From Deltaproteobacteria bacterium (GTDB lineage Bacteria > Bdellovibrionota_C > UBA2361 > JAFLCA01), in NCBI GenBank assembly GCA_017302875.1, contig JAFLCA010000015.1, positions 1-32,677 on the forward strand: DNA of 32,677 nucleotides. The letters are read 5' to 3'. The translations under genes were made by a program, and so were the position numbers. How positions within the stretch are numbered: position 1 is the first letter of the stretch; each line of letters starts with the position of its first letter. Below are positions 30,642-32,677 of this stretch, piece by piece. The notes under the pieces are model-generated. The model was not told the origin of the DNA. It was given only the letters and a program-made list of their open reading frames with translations, and did not search any database.

Positions 30642-30885
30642 GGGCACGTCGTAGGGACATTTTTCCACGTTGCGCACAAAAGAGGTAGCGCCCTGCCGTA
30701 GTAGGTAAAAAAATAATCAAGGCATTCAGGCTGTTAGACTTAGAGACCGGCAAAACTTTATATCGCATGGATTGGGGCGTTAAAGATCGAACCAAACCTG
30801 CGCAGAAAGGAGGCAGCTCGACAGCAACTCTCGAAGAAAGGATCGCAACCAATAGCAGTAGCAACCAACGCCTCAATGCCCCGAC

Positions 30886-30965
30886 CCTGTCATTGCGAGC
30901 GGAAAATCAGCACCTCACTTCGCCCGGCCACAACTACAGCGCGGCAATCCCCCGATCAGGATCCA
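30886..30965 (+). repeat. Dispersed repeat unit, direct copy 1
   Basis: This 80-bp unit has conserved ends. The first 23 bp (starting CCTGTCATTGCGAGCGG) and the last 30 bp (containing GGCAATCCCCCGATCAGG) are identical to the unit at 31254-31333. The 27-bp middle differs, so the ends are maintained or recently exchanged. CATTGCGAGC...GCAATCC is a wording common in REP-like elements of many bacteria. Confidence 0.85.
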
Positions 30966-31057
30966 CTGATAGTCCTCGCTCCACTGAGCTACGTTACGCT
31001 CCCTCTTAGGAGGGAAGACGCGTCGCAACGAATAGCAGTGGCAAAAGAGGCGGCTAA

Positions 31058-31111
31058 GGATCCTTATCGGGGGATTGCTTCGGGCATGAGCCCTCGCAAT
31101 GACAGGGGCGA
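31058..31111 (-). repeat. Dispersed repeat unit, inverted copy
   Basis: Shorter copy in the opposite direction: reading the minus strand gives the CCTGTCATTGCGAGG end and the GCAATCCCCCGATAAGGATCC end. Its 31081-31111 part is identical over 31 bp to 31204-31234. Facing copies 1 and this one could fold into a long transcript stem. Confidence 0.85.
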
Positions 31112-31137
31112 CAATCCGAAGTTGAAACCGACATCTC

Positions 31138-31234
31138 CTTCGCCTGGCCACAACCGCAGCGCGGCACTTGTCCCGTCGTAGCTTTAGCGAAGGCGGGACA
31201 AGTCGGGCATGAGCCCTCGCAATGACAGGGGCGA
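31138..31234 (-). repeat. Dispersed repeat unit with internal hairpin
   Basis: Another inverted copy with the shared 31-bp end at 31204-31234. It contains a perfect 10-bp inverted repeat, ACTTGTCCCG (31166-31175) with CGGGACAAGT (31194-31203), around an 18-nt loop. A decayed version of this hairpin module appears at 18789-18820. Confidence 0.8.
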
Positions 31235-31253
31235 AGCTTCAAGGCAAGCCGAT

Positions 31254-31333
31254 CCTGTCATTGCGAGCGGAAAATCTGCACATCCCTAAACCTCGCCACG
31301 GCGACAGCGCGGCAATCCCCCGATCAGGATCCA
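31254..31333 (+). repeat. Dispersed repeat unit, direct copy 2
   Basis: Same 80-bp length and orientation as the unit at 30886-30965, with identical 23-bp and 30-bp ends. It ends 50 bp before the uvrB stop codon, so it lies in the 3' part of the uvrB transcript. Confidence 0.85.
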
Positions 31334-31382
31334 GTGACGTCACTGACCCCACCGCTATGCGTTGCGATTTCTTTGCGACCGC

Positions 31383-32677
31383 TCAAACTTTCAGCAATTC
31401 CTGCTCGATCTTATTTACTGCGTCCCGCAACGAAGCTGCACGTTCAAACTCGCGCTTGGCAGCCGCGTCGAACATTTCCTTTCGCAATTTAGCGACAAGC
31501 TTCTTCTGATCGCTCGGATCGCGGGGAATCTCAAACTTCTGCTCGCCTACCACCACATCCGTGACCAATTCAAATTCCCTCGTATTGCCAATCGACGCCT
31601 GAATCGAGCTACGCGCGCTCGCCGGGACAATCCCATGCTCGGCGTTAAATGCCGCCTGAATCTTTCGACGTCGGTCCGTTTCAGCAATCGCATCATTCAT
31701 GGAACCGGTCATGCGATCGGCATACAAGATCACCCGACCATTGATATTACGGGCTGCACGCCCCATGATCTGAATAAGAGAGCGCGCCGACCGCAGAAAT
31801 CCTTCTTTGTCGGCATCCAGAATCGCGACCAAGCTGACCTCGACCAAATCAAGTCCTTCTCGCAGCAGATTTATGCCGATCAGAACGTCAAAATCCCCCT
31901 TACGAAGCCCGCGCAATATTTCAACGCGCTCAATCGCATTGATATCAGAGTGCAAGTAGCGACAGCGAATGGAGATCTCTCGCAAGTATTCAGCGAGGTT
32001 CTCCGCCATTTTTTTGGTCAAGGTCAGCGCCAGTACGCGCTCATTTTTTGCCACTGTGGTTTTGATTTCTTCGAGCAAGTCATCGACCTGATTGGTGGCG
32101 GGACGGACGAAAACCGGGGGATCAAGCAATCCAGTCGGGCGATTTACGAGCTCCACAACGGCCGATCCGCTTAGCTTTCGCTCATAGTCTCCCGGGGTAG
32201 CCGAGACGAAAATAGTTTGCCCCATGCGCGCCCAGAACTCGTCCATATTCAGGGGCCGATTGTCGAGCGCTGAGGGCAACCGGAAACCATAGTCGACAAG
32301 ACTTTGCTTGCGGGACTGATCGCCGCGATACATTCCTCCAATTTGAGAAACAGTGACGTGGCTCTCGTCGAGAATTAGCAGAAAATCGTCGGGGAAATAG
32401 TCTATCAGCGTGGTCGGCGGAGTGCCCGGAGCGCGACCCGCCAAGTGCCGACTGTAATTCTCGATCCCTGGACAGAAGCCAATCTCATTCATCAATTCGA
32501 TATCATAGAGCGTGCGCTGCTCTAAACGTTGGGCCTCAAGGAGCTTACCGTCGATTTCAAGCTCGCGCAGGCGATCGCCTAGCTCTTCTCGAATAGACGC
32601 GCAGGCTTTTTTGATTGTCTCTTTACCTGTAACGAAATGACTGACCGGATAGAAAGCTGCCTTATCGAGACGGCGTA
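31383..32677 (-). CDS. uvrB: Excinuclease ABC subunit B, C-terminal part (5' end beyond the window)
   Basis: DNA-damage-verifying helicase-like subunit of nucleotide excision repair. The frame stays open to the right edge, so the start lies outside the window; about 430 residues are visible. They begin with [17 protein letters not shown] and include the conserved [38 protein letters not shown] and [13 protein letters not shown]. The C-terminal helicase domain follows with [20 protein letters not shown] and ends in the UVR motif ([20 protein letters not shown]), which binds UvrC. The N-terminal Walker A and damage-binding hairpin are outside. Family identity is certain. Confidence 0.98.
   Translation of the reverse strand, partial: RRLDKAAFYPVSHFVTGKETIKKACASIREELGDRLRELEIDGKLLEAQRLEQRTLYDIELMNEIGFCPGIENYSRHLAGRAPGTPPTTLIDYFPDDFLLILDESHVTVSQIGGMYRGDQSRKQSLVDYGFRLPSALDNRPLNMDEFWARMGQTIFVSATPGDYERKLSGSAVVELVNRPTGLLDPPVFVRPATNQVDDLLEEIKTTVAKNERVLALTLTKKMAENLAEYLREISIRCRYLHSDINAIERVEILRGLRKGDFDVLIGINLLREGLDLVEVSLVAILDADKEGFLRSARSLIQIMGRAARNINGRVILYADRMTGSMNDAIAETDRRRKIQAAFNAEHGIVPASARSSIQASIGNTREFELVTDVVVGEQKFEIPRDPSDQKKLVAKLRKEMFDAAAKREFERAASLRDAVNKIEQELLKV

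Larger units (their letters stand above)
30642..31382. other. Repeat-rich intergenic region between uvrB and uvrC
   Basis: This 741-bp stretch separates two genes that are read in the same direction. Open frames here change composition with the repeats and show no ribosome-binding sites or known domains. The 30886-31345 part is made of direct and inverted copies of one repeat family. The 30660-30780 part, AT-richer, is the likely promoter region of uvrC, but I cannot name convincing -35 and -10 hexamers. Confidence 0.7.

Noticed and set aside
30876-31181. Open frames of about 100 aa in the uvrB-uvrC gap
   Set aside because: Composed of repeat units read through by chance; no ribosome-binding site and no protein-like pattern.

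Overview
The window looks like chromosome from a flagellated, diderm (Gram-negative type) bacterium. The evidence is two lipoprotein genes with clear lipoboxes (sctJ-like, M48 protease), a MscS-type inner-membrane channel, a flagellin, a FliL-like protein and core export genes of a non-flagellar type III secretion system (T3SS). GTG and TTG starts are frequent and genes are tightly packed with ATGA/GTGA/TTGA overlaps. The content (secretin-less T3SS genes among FHA-domain proteins, GAF/receiver proteins, FG-GAP repeats) recalls deltaproteobacteria-like lineages such as Myxococcota or Bdellovibrionota. That placement is inference only; no rRNA or other phylogenetic marker was analysed.

Layout. 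(1) 1-3.3 kb, minus strand: a 630-aa flagellin whose variable region is replaced by seven FG-GAP/VCBS repeats, then a strong terminator, a FliA-like sigma factor and a small orphan gene. (2) 3.4-5.4 kb, plus strand: a second, divergent sigma-70-like gene, a 118-aa unknown and a FliL-like membrane protein behind a hairpin-rich leader. (3) 13.7-5.4 kb, minus strand: a long operon, in transcription order a multi-FHA protein with a C-terminal membrane anchor (SctD-like), a zinc-ribbon/FHA protein, SctJ, a 73-aa unknown, a SctO/FliJ-like coiled coil, SctQ, SctR, SctS, SctT, SctU, an 88-aa unknown and a TPR protein. SctU stops right after its membrane part and lacks the autocleaving NPTH domain. No ATPase (SctN), export gate (SctV), secretin (SctC) or needle gene is in the window.

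(4) 14.0-16.6 kb: a single-domain response regulator, and an FHA protein plus a MscS-family channel as a minus-strand pair. (5) 16.6-18.8 kb: a well-formed promoter, a structured leader that may be a small RNA, and an RNase G/E gene whose ribosome-binding site lies in a perfect hairpin. (6) 19.1-21.2 kb: a GAF/degenerate-GGDEF-like protein overlapping an MreB homologue. (7) 21.2-24 kb: ComEC without its nuclease-like domain, an M48 lipoprotein protease and a small unknown.

(8) 32.7-24 kb, minus strand: uvrB (running off the right edge), a 740-bp intergenic stretch full of dispersed repeats, then uvrC, two ABC exporter half-transporters forming a matched asymmetric pair, and a GT87-type glycosyltransferase, the last four joined by stop/start overlaps. 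The strongest candidates for something new are the propeller-bearing flagellin and the pared-down T3SS with its FHA and FliL-like partners.
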